Below, piece by piece: positions 17,123 to 26,343 of a stretch of DNA of 64,000 bases. The stretch is taken from assembly GCA_034431315.1 (NCBI GenBank), contig DAOUDK010000132.1:1-64000 (forward strand), written 5' to 3'. The first letter of the stretch is position 1; each line of letters starts with the position of its first letter. The DNA is from JAUWOY01 sp034431315 (GTDB lineage: Bacteria; Chloroflexota; Anaerolineae; VGOG01). The notes beneath the pieces were generated by a model. It did not search any database, was not told the origin of the DNA, and was given only the letters and a program-made list of their open reading frames with translations. The translations under genes were made by a program, and so were the position numbers.

Positions 17123-17650
17123 ATGTCTTTAGAACGCGGTCTCATCCAGGTTTACACCGGACTTGGCAAGGGCAAGACCACTGCTGCCTTAGGATTAGCC
17201 CTCCGGGCAGCGGGACAAGGGCTCAAGGTCTACATCATCCAGTTCATGAAGGGCTGGCCCGATTACGGTGAGCTGGTCAGCGTAGAGAAGCTGCCCAACA
17301 TCACCTTGCGCCAGTTTGGCCGCCCCGAGTTCGTGGACAAGGACAACCCCGACCCTGAGGACATCCGCCAGGCTCACGAAGCGCTGGATCACGCTCGCCA
17401 GATCATCACTGGTGGCCAGCACGACGTCGTGATCCTCGACGAGATAAACGTGGCTTTGGACTTCAGGATTATTAGCCTGGCCGAGGTGCTGAGCCTGCTC
17501 AATGCCAAGCCGAAGCAGGTCGAACTGGTGCTCACCGGCCGCCATGCCCATCCCGATGTAGTCAAGCAGGCCGACCTGGTGACGGAGATGCTGGACATCA
17601 AGCATCCGTATGCCGAGGGGATAAGGGGAAGGCGAGGGATCGAGTATTGA
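17123..17650 (+). CDS. cobO: Cob(I)alamin adenosyltransferase, CobO/BtuR type
   Basis: The enzyme transfers the adenosyl group of ATP to cob(I)alamin, making the coenzyme needed by the mutases on either side. It has the family P-loop variant GLGKGKTTAALG at residues 13-24, VYIIQFMKG, DVVILDEINVAL and the C-terminal DIKHPYAEGIRGRRGIEY. At 175 residues it is full length. ATG 17123 follows AAGGAGG. It lies between the epimerase gene and the second mutase subunit, 21 bases from the latter, which indicates coordinated supply of adenosylcobalamin. Confidence 0.92.
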   Translation: MSLERGLIQVYTGLGKGKTTAALGLALRAAGQGLKVYIIQFMKGWPDYGELVSVEKLPNITLRQFGRPEFVDKDNPDPEDIRQAHEALDHARQIITGGQHDVVILDEINVALDFRIISLAEVLSLLNAKPKQVELVLTGRHAHPDVVKQADLVTEMLDIKHPYAEGIRGRRGIEY

Positions 17651-17671
17651 TTTTGTCAACCGGAGGTTCAA

Positions 17672-19351
<1,680 letters not shown>

Positions 19352-19354
19352 AGA

Positions 19355-19403
19355 TTGGAGGTTTGAACTTTGAGCTTTGAGCTTTGAATTTTGAACTTGG
19401 AGG
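19355..19403 (+). repeat. Array of seven 7-bp words before the B12 subunit gene
   Basis: The array reads TTGGAGG, five words of the TTTGARY type, then TTGGAGG, in perfect 7-base register. The terminal GGAGG doubles as the ribosome-binding site for ATG 19409. The words are those of the array at 7752-7828. Confidence 0.9.
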
Positions 19404-19408
19404 TATCT

Positions 19409-19807
<399 letters not shown>

Positions 19808-19906
19808 TGAGTAACGAGTTGATAAGTAACGCGGCTCTTTGTCACCTATTACCCCATTACTCATTGACTCGTTACCTCGTTACTCGTTGACTCCTGACAC
19901 CACGCT
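19808..19906 (+). repeat. Intergenic quasi-repeats of GTAACGAG/CGTTACT words
   Basis: The gap before meaB contains GTAACGAGTTGATAAGTAAC and then, on the other flank, ATTGACT CGTTACC TCGTTAC TCGTTGA in 7-base steps. The two halves are partly complementary, so the stretch can fold. No gene is visible. Confidence 0.7.
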
Positions 19907-20869
19907 ATGAAAATCATCCAACGACTGCTGACGGGCGATCGCCGCGCCATCGCCCGTCTAATTACGATAATTGAGAACGACGGGGCTGAGGCGCAAGAGG
20001 CTCTGGCCGCCCTCTACCCCCACACTGGCCAGGCTCACATCGTGGGGGTGACGGGGGCGCCGGGCACGGGCAAGAGCACCCTGGTCAACGAGCTGGCCAA
20101 GGTCTACCGCAAGAGGGACCGCACGGTGGGCATCATCGCTGTGGACCCCACCAGCCCTTTCTCCGGCGGGGCGCTCCTGGGCGACCGCATCAGGATGCGG
20201 GACCTGTCGGGAGATCCGGGTATCTTCATCCGCAGCATGGCCACTCGTGGCAGCCTGGGTGGCCTGGCCCGGGCTACTGCGGACGCCATAAACGTACTGG
20301 ACGCCGCTGGCTATCAGACGATTCTTGTGGAAACAGTGGGGGCTGGTCAGGCGGAAGTGGACATTGCCAGGGCGGCCCACACCACCATCGTGGTGGAGGC
20401 GCCGGGCCTGGGCGACGAGATCCAGGCCTTCAAGGCTGGCATCACCGAGATCGCCGACATCTTCGTGGTCAATAAGGCTGACCGGGAAGGGGCCGATAGG
20501 ACTGCCATGGCTTTGCAGATGATCCTGGACCTCGACCACTCCCCGCACCTTTCTTCCCAGGCCCCCAGGTGGCGACCTCCCATCTGCAAGACCATAGCCC
20601 TCCGCGGCCAGGGCATCGGTGCAGTAATAGAAGCTATCGAGGAACACGCCGCTTACTTGCGGGAGAGCGGGAATCTGCAACGGCGCGAGCGAGAGCGGCT
20701 TGAGCAGGAACTCAGGAGTATAATCACTCAGGAGATGGCGAGGAGCTTCTTCGAGAGATTGGACGAGGCGCAGTTCGACTGCCTCGTTGACAGTATCGTT
20801 CGCCGCGAGTTAGATCCCTACTCGGCTGCGGCGCTGCTCCTCGAAGGGTGGAAAAGATCGCATGCCTGA
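19907..20869 (+). CDS. meaB: MeaB/ArgK-type GTPase chaperone of B12 mutases
   Basis: MeaB loads adenosylcobalamin into methylmalonyl-CoA mutase and protects it from inactivation, using GTP. Seen are the P-loop GVTGAPGTGKSTL (residues 47-59), the switch segment VETVGAGQAEVDI and base-recognition VVNKADREGAD. At 320 residues it is of normal length. It follows the small mutase subunit and overlaps the start of mutM by eight bases, so both are on one transcript. Confidence 0.93.
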   Translation: MKIIQRLLTGDRRAIARLITIIENDGAEAQEALAALYPHTGQAHIVGVTGAPGTGKSTLVNELAKVYRKRDRTVGIIAVDPTSPFSGGALLGDRIRMRDLSGDPGIFIRSMATRGSLGGLARATADAINVLDAAGYQTILVETVGAGQAEVDIARAAHTTIVVEAPGLGDEIQAFKAGITEIADIFVVNKADREGADRTAMALQMILDLDHSPHLSSQAPRWRPPICKTIALRGQGIGAVIEAIEEHAAYLRESGNLQRRERERLEQELRSIITQEMARSFFERLDEAQFDCLVDSIVRRELDPYSAAALLLEGWKRSHA

Positions 20870-21674
20870 ACTGCCAGAGGTTGAAACCATCGTCCGGGGC
20901 TTGCGAGAGCCTCTCGTGGGTCGCCAATTCACCGGCGTCCGCGTCGGTTGGGAGAACCTGGTTGCCAGGCCGTCGGTGGAGGAGTTCGAGCGGGGCCTCG
21001 TGGGCCAGAGGATCCTCGGCCTGAAAAGACGAGGCAAGTACCTGATCTTCGCCCTATCCGACGGGAGAAGCCTGATCATCCACCTGCGCATGACGGGCCG
21101 GCTCATGATCGTGAATTCCTACGACGAGCTCGACAAGCACGATCACCTGATCTTCGAGTTAGACGAGGGGCGGGAGCTGCGCTTCAACAACCTGCGCAAG
21201 CTGGGCCGGGTCTACCTGGTGGACGACGAGGACGAGATAGTGGGCAGGCTGGGGCCGGAGCCCCTGGACGACGATTTCACCCCGGCCAACTTCGCCGCCC
21301 TCCTCTCCGGAAGGCGGGGCAAGATCAAGCCCCTGCTCCTGAACCAGCGGTTCATCGCCGGCATCGGCAACATCTACGCCGACGAGGCCATGTTCGCCGC
21401 CCGCATCCACCCTGAGCGCAGGGCCGACACGCTCACGGCTGAGGAGATCGAGTGTCTGTATGGTGCCATCCGACAAGTGTTGGCCCAAGGGATTCGGAAT
21501 CGGGGGACCACCTTCAGCGATTACCTCGACGCCGAGGGGAGAGAGGGGGAGAATCAGGAGTATCTTCGAGTGTTCAGACGCACGGGCCAGCCCTGCCCCC
21601 GCTGCGGGACGCCCATCGAGCGCACGGTGGTGGGCGGACGGGGGACGTACTTCTGCCCCAGGTGCCAGAAGTGA
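20862..21674 (+). CDS. mutM: Formamidopyrimidine-DNA glycosylase
   Basis: This base-excision repair enzyme removes oxidised purines such as 8-oxoguanine and nicks the DNA. The start MPELPEVETIVRGL gives the catalytic Pro2 and Glu3 after Met removal, LKRRGKYL carries the beta-lyase-related Lys, the helix-two-turn-helix segment has RFIAGIGNIYADE, and the C-terminal zinc finger has CPRCG and CPRC pairs. At 270 residues it is complete. The start lies within the end of meaB, so translation is coupled. Function is unrelated to the mutase pathway. Confidence 0.95.
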   Translation: MPELPEVETIVRGLREPLVGRQFTGVRVGWENLVARPSVEEFERGLVGQRILGLKRRGKYLIFALSDGRSLIIHLRMTGRLMIVNSYDELDKHDHLIFELDEGRELRFNNLRKLGRVYLVDDEDEIVGRLGPEPLDDDFTPANFAALLSGRRGKIKPLLLNQRFIAGIGNIYADEAMFAARIHPERRADTLTAEEIECLYGAIRQVLAQGIRNRGTTFSDYLDAEGREGENQEYLRVFRRTGQPCPRCGTPIERTVVGGRGTYFCPRCQK

Positions 21675-21714
21675 TCTTCGCCAAAAACGAAGGGCGGAGG
21701 GGTTGCACGCGCCC

Positions 21715-21743
21715 TTGACAAATTCAAAAATTTGTGGTATACT
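21715..21743 (+). promoter_or_regulatory. Sigma-70-type promoter of the catabolic region
   Basis: TTGACA (21715-21720), 17 bases, then TATACT (21738-21743). It precedes the FadR-type regulator gene, and a regulator-type palindrome overlaps the expected start of transcription. Confidence 0.8.
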
Positions 21744-21750
21744 ATGATTA

Positions 21751-21773
21751 GATGGTCTTACCACTTGACCATC
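21751..21773 (+). promoter_or_regulatory. Candidate FadR/GntR operator
   Basis: TGGTCTTACCA at 21753-21763 is a perfect TGGT-N3-ACCA palindrome, the operator form of the FadR subgroup. It is nested in a wider GATGGTC / GACCATC repeat (21751-21757 and 21767-21773). Its position about 10 bases after the -10 box would let a bound regulator block transcription, suggesting autoregulation by the next gene. Confidence 0.65.
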
Positions 21774-21805
21774 ATGCCAATAAACCAGAATAATAAGGGG
21801 GCGAT

Positions 21806-22504
21806 GTGGAATTTGGCACATTCGAGAAGAGGGTCCTACCGGAACAGATATCCGCTAGACTTCTCTCTCTGATAAAAGAGAGAAGTCTCCGCCCTGGTGA
21901 CAAACTGCCCCCTGAGAGGGAGTTGGCCGCCATGATGGAGGTCAGTCGCCCGTCGTTGCGTGAGGCCTTGCAAGCGTTGTCAATACTGAATGTTATTGAA
22001 ATCCGCCAGGGGAATGGAACGTATGTGACTTCTTTGGAACCTGGCCTGCTGGTTGAGCACCTCGATTTTGTCTTTTCGCTTGATGACTCTACCTTTCTGG
22101 AACTCCTGGAGGCCAGAAAAATCTTGGAAGTGGGCATCGTTGTACTGGCTGCTCAGCGGATCACTGACGACGAGATAGCGGGGCTGGAAGCATGTCTGGC
22201 AAAGGCCCATGAAAGTGTGGAAGATTATCAGGCTTTTCTTCAGGCGGACCTTGAACTGCACGAAAGGATTGCTGAGGCCGCTCGAAACCCCATTTTGACT
22301 CGTATCATGGCTACGGTCAGTCAACTGGGCATCGCCAGCCGCAGGCGAACTGTTGAGATTCCTGGTGTTCCCGAGCAAGTATTGGTGGACCATCGGGCTA
22401 TCGTTGTTGCACTCAAGACCCGCGACCCCGAAGCTGCGCGCCAAGCCATGCTACAACACCTGAACAATGTTGAACAATATCTCAGAAAGGTGATTATTGC
22501 ATGA
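21806..22504 (+). CDS. GntR-family transcriptional regulator, FadR/FCD subgroup
   Basis: The N-terminal winged helix (RPGDKLPPERELAAMMEVSR, PSLREALQALSIL) binds DNA, and the all-helical FCD domain from about residue 90 (DDSTFLELLEARKILEVGIV, DLELHERIAEAARNP, VDHRAIVVAL) senses a small acid or metal-bound ligand. The GTG start at 21806 follows AAGGGGG. The stop overlaps the aminotransferase start (ATGA), so both are cotranslated. With the operator-like palindrome upstream, it most likely represses its own operon until the growth substrate is present. Confidence 0.9.
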   Translation: MEFGTFEKRVLPEQISARLLSLIKERSLRPGDKLPPERELAAMMEVSRPSLREALQALSILNVIEIRQGNGTYVTSLEPGLLVEHLDFVFSLDDSTFLELLEARKILEVGIVVLAAQRITDDEIAGLEACLAKAHESVEDYQAFLQADLELHERIAEAARNPILTRIMATVSQLGIASRRRTVEIPGVPEQVLVDHRAIVVALKTRDPEAARQAMLQHLNNVEQYLRKVIIA

Positions 22505-23799
22505 GCAGTAGAACACTTTCGCAAAGGATGTTCGAAAGGTCCAAGAAGAGCCTCGCAGGAGGGGTCAGTAGCAACGTGCGCGCCGGGAAACAACCGCCGC
22601 CCCTTTTCTTTGAGCGTGGCCAGGGTTGCACCATCTACGATATGGATGGCCACAAATACATAGACTATGTCTTGGGGCAGGGTCCCCTAATATTGGGACA
22701 TTCTCCACCCTCTGTCCTGGAAGCTGTACGAAAGGCGTTGGAGAAAGGACAGCTCTACGCCGGTCAGCACGAGATGGAGATAGTGCTTTCGGAGAAATTA
22801 CAGAAGCTAATCCCCTGTGCCGAATTGGTTCGCTATAGCAATTCGGGTTCCGAGATCGTGCAGGCAGCTTTGCGCTTGGCTAGAGCTTATACCGGTCGAG
22901 AGAAGGTGATCAAGTTTGAGGGTCATTATCATGGCTGGTTTGATAACGTCTTGATCAGTGTGCATCCTCCACTGGAATCGATCGGTCCGCTTGAGGCCCC
23001 TAACGCCGTGTCAGGCACCGCAGGTCAGGCCAAGAGCGCCCTAGACGACGTTATTGTTCTTCCTTGGAACAACTTGGAAGTGTTCGAGGATGCGGTGAGC
23101 AAAAACGAGGGCGAGATTGCGGCTGTCATCATGGAGCCCATCATGTGCAACACAGGTTGCATCTTGCCCAAAGAAGGCTATCTGGAGGGGGTGCAAGAGG
23201 TTTGCAACCGAAACGGTATCGTTCTGATCTTTGACGAGATCATCACTGGCTTTCGGTTGGGTTTGAGTGGTGCTCAAGGTCATTTTGGGATCATACCTGA
23301 TTTGGCCACTTTCGGTAAAGCAATGGCAGGAGGATTTCCGGTCGGTTGTTTGGCTGGGAAACGGGAACTGATGGGGTTGATCGCCGAGGGGAAGGTCAAT
23401 CACTCAGGCACCTTCAACAGCAACGTGATGGCCATGGCTGCGGCGTTGGCCGTGCTTTCGGCATTAGAGAACAATGAGGTTTACAAGGATCTCTATGGGC
23501 TGGGCACACAGTTGGTGCAAGGCCTGAGAGAATTGATGGAAGAGACAGGAATAGAAACACACCTTGAAGGCCCAGGACCTATGTTCCATTTGGGCTTCAC
23601 TGATGGGGAGCCCTTCCACGATTACCGCACCTTCGCGAAGCACAACGACACAGACAAATACCATCGCTTTGTCGAGATTCTTCTTGACGAGGGAGTGCGA
23701 GTCATTCCCCGCGGGCTGTGGTACCTTTCCACTGCTCACACGGAAGAGGATGTGGAGTTCACTTTGGAGGCCGTGAAATCGGCCCTGGGCAAACTGTAG
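22501..23799 (+). CDS. Class-III PLP aminotransferase (glutamate-1-semialdehyde mutase-like)
   Basis: This 432-residue fold-type I enzyme transfers or moves an amino group. It shows the GSA-aminomutase-like start (GGVSSNVRAGKQPPPLFFER), phosphate-binding NSGSEIVQAALRLAR, IFDEIITGFRLG with the cofactor-binding Asp245, and the Schiff-base Lys273 in TFGKAMAGGFPVG. Despite the similarity to HemL, its place next to a catabolic regulator and an amino-acid importer argues for a degradative transaminase or aminomutase acting on an imported amine. No heme genes are nearby. The C-terminal end is duplicated as a remnant at about 30755-30903. Confidence 0.85.
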   Translation: MSSRTLSQRMFERSKKSLAGGVSSNVRAGKQPPPLFFERGQGCTIYDMDGHKYIDYVLGQGPLILGHSPPSVLEAVRKALEKGQLYAGQHEMEIVLSEKLQKLIPCAELVRYSNSGSEIVQAALRLARAYTGREKVIKFEGHYHGWFDNVLISVHPPLESIGPLEAPNAVSGTAGQAKSALDDVIVLPWNNLEVFEDAVSKNEGEIAAVIMEPIMCNTGCILPKEGYLEGVQEVCNRNGIVLIFDEIITGFRLGLSGAQGHFGIIPDLATFGKAMAGGFPVGCLAGKRELMGLIAEGKVNHSGTFNSNVMAMAAALAVLSALENNEVYKDLYGLGTQLVQGLRELMEETGIETHLEGPGPMFHLGFTDGEPFHDYRTFAKHNDTDKYHRFVEILLDEGVRVIPRGLWYLSTAHTEEDVEFTLEAVKSALGKL

Positions 23800-23899
23800 G
23801 GAGGAGGTGAGGTTATTGGCGAAAAGTGAGATCGAGCCTTTTCAAAAGACATCGCAGTGGTGAGACTAAGATCGTGTATCTCAAAAAAGGAGGTAGAAA

Positions 23900-25231
23900 A
23901 TGAAAGGGTTAAAGATTTTGTTCGCTCTAAGTGTGGTGCTGACATTAGTACTGGCAGCCTGCGCTCCTGCCACCCCTCAGGTGATAGAGAAAGAGGTAGT
24001 CGTCGAGAAGCCGGTGGTCGAGACCGTGATTGTCGAGAAAGAGGTAGTCGTCGAGAAGCCGGTGGTTGAGACCGTAGTGGTCGAGAAAGAGGTGGTAGTT
24101 ACGGCCACGCCACAGGAGCTTAAGACAATAAAGCTCGGGCTTACGGTCCAGTTTACTGGCGCCGAAGCGCTAAGTGGCCAGAACCAGGTAGAAGCCGCTC
24201 AGATGGCCGTCGACGCGGCCAGTGAAGCAGGCTGGTTCCCTGGCTATGTAATCAGGTTTGTCAAGCGGGACAATGCTACAGCGACAGCTGGTCAGATGGA
24301 TCCAGGCCAGGCCGCTGCCAATGCCCGGGGGTTGGCCGTCGACCCTGAAATAGTCGCCAACGTGGGACCTCAGTCTAGCACAGCGGCAAAGGCCATGATC
24401 CCAATTCTAGCTGAGGCGGGTTTGGTCACGATAGCCTCCGGCCCCACCAACCCCGACTTGACTAATCCCAAGTTCAAAGAGTATAGAATGTCGGACGGTA
24501 CAATCGTGTTCTTCAGATGCTCTGCGAATGATAGCGTTATACCTCCAGCCATGGCAAGCTATGCCCACAAAGAATTGGGTGTCAACACACTCTACTTAAT
24601 AGATGACGGTGGAGCATACGGTGTTGGAGTAGGCGACTCCGTTGAAGCATACGCCAAGGACATCGGAGTAGAGGTTATTGGACGTGACCGGGTGGATCCT
24701 CAGGCGGCAGACTATGGGGTTCTGATTACGAAGATCAAGGGGGTCGCTCCAGACGGCGTATTCGTGGGCGCAGGGTACTTGGCTACTGGCAAGTTTGCGC
24801 TACAGTCCAAGGGCAGACTCGACGCGGTGTTCATGGGCACAGACAATGTGGCTGCCGACGCCTTCATAGAGAACGCGACGCCAGAAGGAGCAGAGGGCTG
24901 GTACGGTGCCCTGGGCAGCCCAGACATCACCAAAATACCTGAATGCCAGAAATTCACCGAAGAGTTTAAGGCTCGCGTCGGCAGGGCCCCTAACGCCTAT
25001 AATGCGCTGCTCTACGATGGCGTCACCCTGCTCATGAAAACGATCGCACAACTCGTGGATGAGGGCAAGCCGGTAACGAGGGAGGCAGTGCGAGATCGTC
25101 TCCGAAAGATCGAGGTGACTGGCATAACCGGCCCTATGGCCTTTGACGAGAACGGCGACCCGGTCGTCTCATCGATAACGTTCTATCGCATCGAAGGTGG
25201 CAAGGTTAAGTCTATGGCACCACCGAAGTAG
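23900..25231 (+). CDS. Branched-chain-amino-acid-type ABC solute-binding lipoprotein
   Basis: This periplasmic-binding-protein type I component (Peripla_BP_6/LivJ family) captures the ligand for the importer encoded next. ATG 23900 follows AAAGGAGG. A lipoprotein signal ends LVLAAC with Cys21. Residues 27-62 are a repetitive charged linker built of VEKEVVVEKPVVET units, which recurs in Chloroflexota binding proteins as I remember them. The mature domain starts IKLGLTVQFTGAEALSGQNQ. The ligand may be an amino acid or an amide; LivJ relatives are broad. A terminator-like hairpin separates it from the permeases. Confidence 0.9.
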   Translation: MKGLKILFALSVVLTLVLAACAPATPQVIEKEVVVEKPVVETVIVEKEVVVEKPVVETVVVEKEVVVTATPQELKTIKLGLTVQFTGAEALSGQNQVEAAQMAVDAASEAGWFPGYVIRFVKRDNATATAGQMDPGQAAANARGLAVDPEIVANVGPQSSTAAKAMIPILAEAGLVTIASGPTNPDLTNPKFKEYRMSDGTIVFFRCSANDSVIPPAMASYAHKELGVNTLYLIDDGGAYGVGVGDSVEAYAKDIGVEVIGRDRVDPQAADYGVLITKIKGVAPDGVFVGAGYLATGKFALQSKGRLDAVFMGTDNVAADAFIENATPEGAEGWYGALGSPDITKIPECQKFTEEFKARVGRAPNAYNALLYDGVTLLMKTIAQLVDEGKPVTREAVRDRLRKIEVTGITGPMAFDENGDPVVSSITFYRIEGGKVKSMAPPK

Positions 25232-25250
25232 TGTCTGTATGGAGTCAATC

Positions 25251-25277
25251 GGGGGCTCCAAAACTTGTGGAGCCCCC
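25251..25277 (+). terminator. Hairpin after the binding-protein gene
   Basis: GGGGGCTCCA (25251-25260) pairs perfectly with TGGAGCCCCC (25268-25277) around a seven-base loop. It lacks a T-run, so it may act as a 3' stabiliser or partial attenuator that keeps binding-protein mRNA more abundant than permease mRNA. Confidence 0.6.
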
Positions 25278-25368
25278 AAATCTCCTACGAAGGTTGCACA
25301 TACGGATCCACACGACTTGCCCTTTCAGGGCTATCTCTTACCCTTTGTAGGAGAGAAGGGAGGTTGAT

Positions 25369-26295
25369 GTGTCTGTATCAGAGGTGTTTGCACAGCAGCT
25401 AATCAACGGCATATCGGTGGGCATGATGTACGGTCTGATGGCCATAGGGTTGACGCTCATCTATGGAATCATGGAGTTGATCAATTTCGCTCACTTTAGC
25501 ATATTCGTCGTGGGTGCCTTTACGGCATTGGAGATACTGACACGGGCCAGCAGCGGGGCCACTATGGTGGGGACTCCGGCGGCCAGTGTTTTGCCTATCA
25601 TGATATTTGCGTTCCTGGGGGCCATCATTGTTCCAGGAATTTTGGGATTGGGGCTGGAGAGGATGCTGCGGGCCTTCCGTGGAGCCACCGGAGTCGGTCC
25701 CATGATAGCTAGCCTAGGCGTTGCCTATGTGTTATCGGATGCCCTCATGTTGATTAAGGGCCCACAAAACTTCTTGTTTCCGAGCCCCATTCCTCGCTTG
25801 AGCTGGGCTTTTGGCAATGTTCAGTTACGACTGAAAGAGGTCATGGTCTGGGTGGTCTGCATCTTGATGATGTTCGTCCTCTATTTCATCGTCTGGAAGA
25901 CGCCACTCGGGCGCGCCATGCGGGCTACGAGAGACGATGCGGAAGCGGCCCAGATGATGGGAGTTGAAGTTGACAAGATACGGGCATTTACGTTCTTTGT
26001 GTCTTCGGCCCTCGCTGGAGTGGCGGGCCTCGTTTTCGGTCTCTACTACGGTCAGATCAATTTCCGCTCTGGATACGGGATAGGGCTGCGGGCTTTCACC
26101 GCATCTGTACTGGGTGGGATTGGCAATCCCCTAGGAAGTGTAGTCGGTGGGGTGATCATTGGTCTGATCGAAGCGATAGGGGGCCAGATAATCGGGGTGG
26201 GATGGACGGCGATCATTGTGTTCTCGCTCCTGATCATCACATTGCTCTTCCTTCCAAACGGGCTCTTCGGCAGCCAGGTTGGTAGAAGGGCCTGA
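25369..26295 (+). CDS. LivH-type ABC permease
   Basis: This integral membrane permease of the branched-chain-amino-acid importer family has 308 residues. The start FAQQLINGISVGMMYGLMAI, then GLTLIYGIMELINFAH, is the LivH hallmark, and MRATRDDAEAAQMMGV is the cytoplasmic loop that contacts the ATPase. GTG 25369 follows GGGAGG. It pairs with the LivM part of the next gene to form the channel. Confidence 0.92.
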   Translation: MSVSEVFAQQLINGISVGMMYGLMAIGLTLIYGIMELINFAHFSIFVVGAFTALEILTRASSGATMVGTPAASVLPIMIFAFLGAIIVPGILGLGLERMLRAFRGATGVGPMIASLGVAYVLSDALMLIKGPQNFLFPSPIPRLSWAFGNVQLRLKEVMVWVVCILMMFVLYFIVWKTPLGRAMRATRDDAEAAQMMGVEVDKIRAFTFFVSSALAGVAGLVFGLYYGQINFRSGYGIGLRAFTASVLGGIGNPLGSVVGGVIIGLIEAIGGQIIGVGWTAIIVFSLLIITLLFLPNGLFGSQVGRRA

Positions 26296-26343
26296 CGCAT
26301 TGATTGGTAGTGGCGCGGAATCGCTGAGACGAAGGGAGGACCG

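Noticed and set aside
22501..23799. HemL in tetrapyrrole synthesis
   Set aside because: There are no heme or B12 synthesis genes around it, and it is cotranslated with a catabolic-type regulator.
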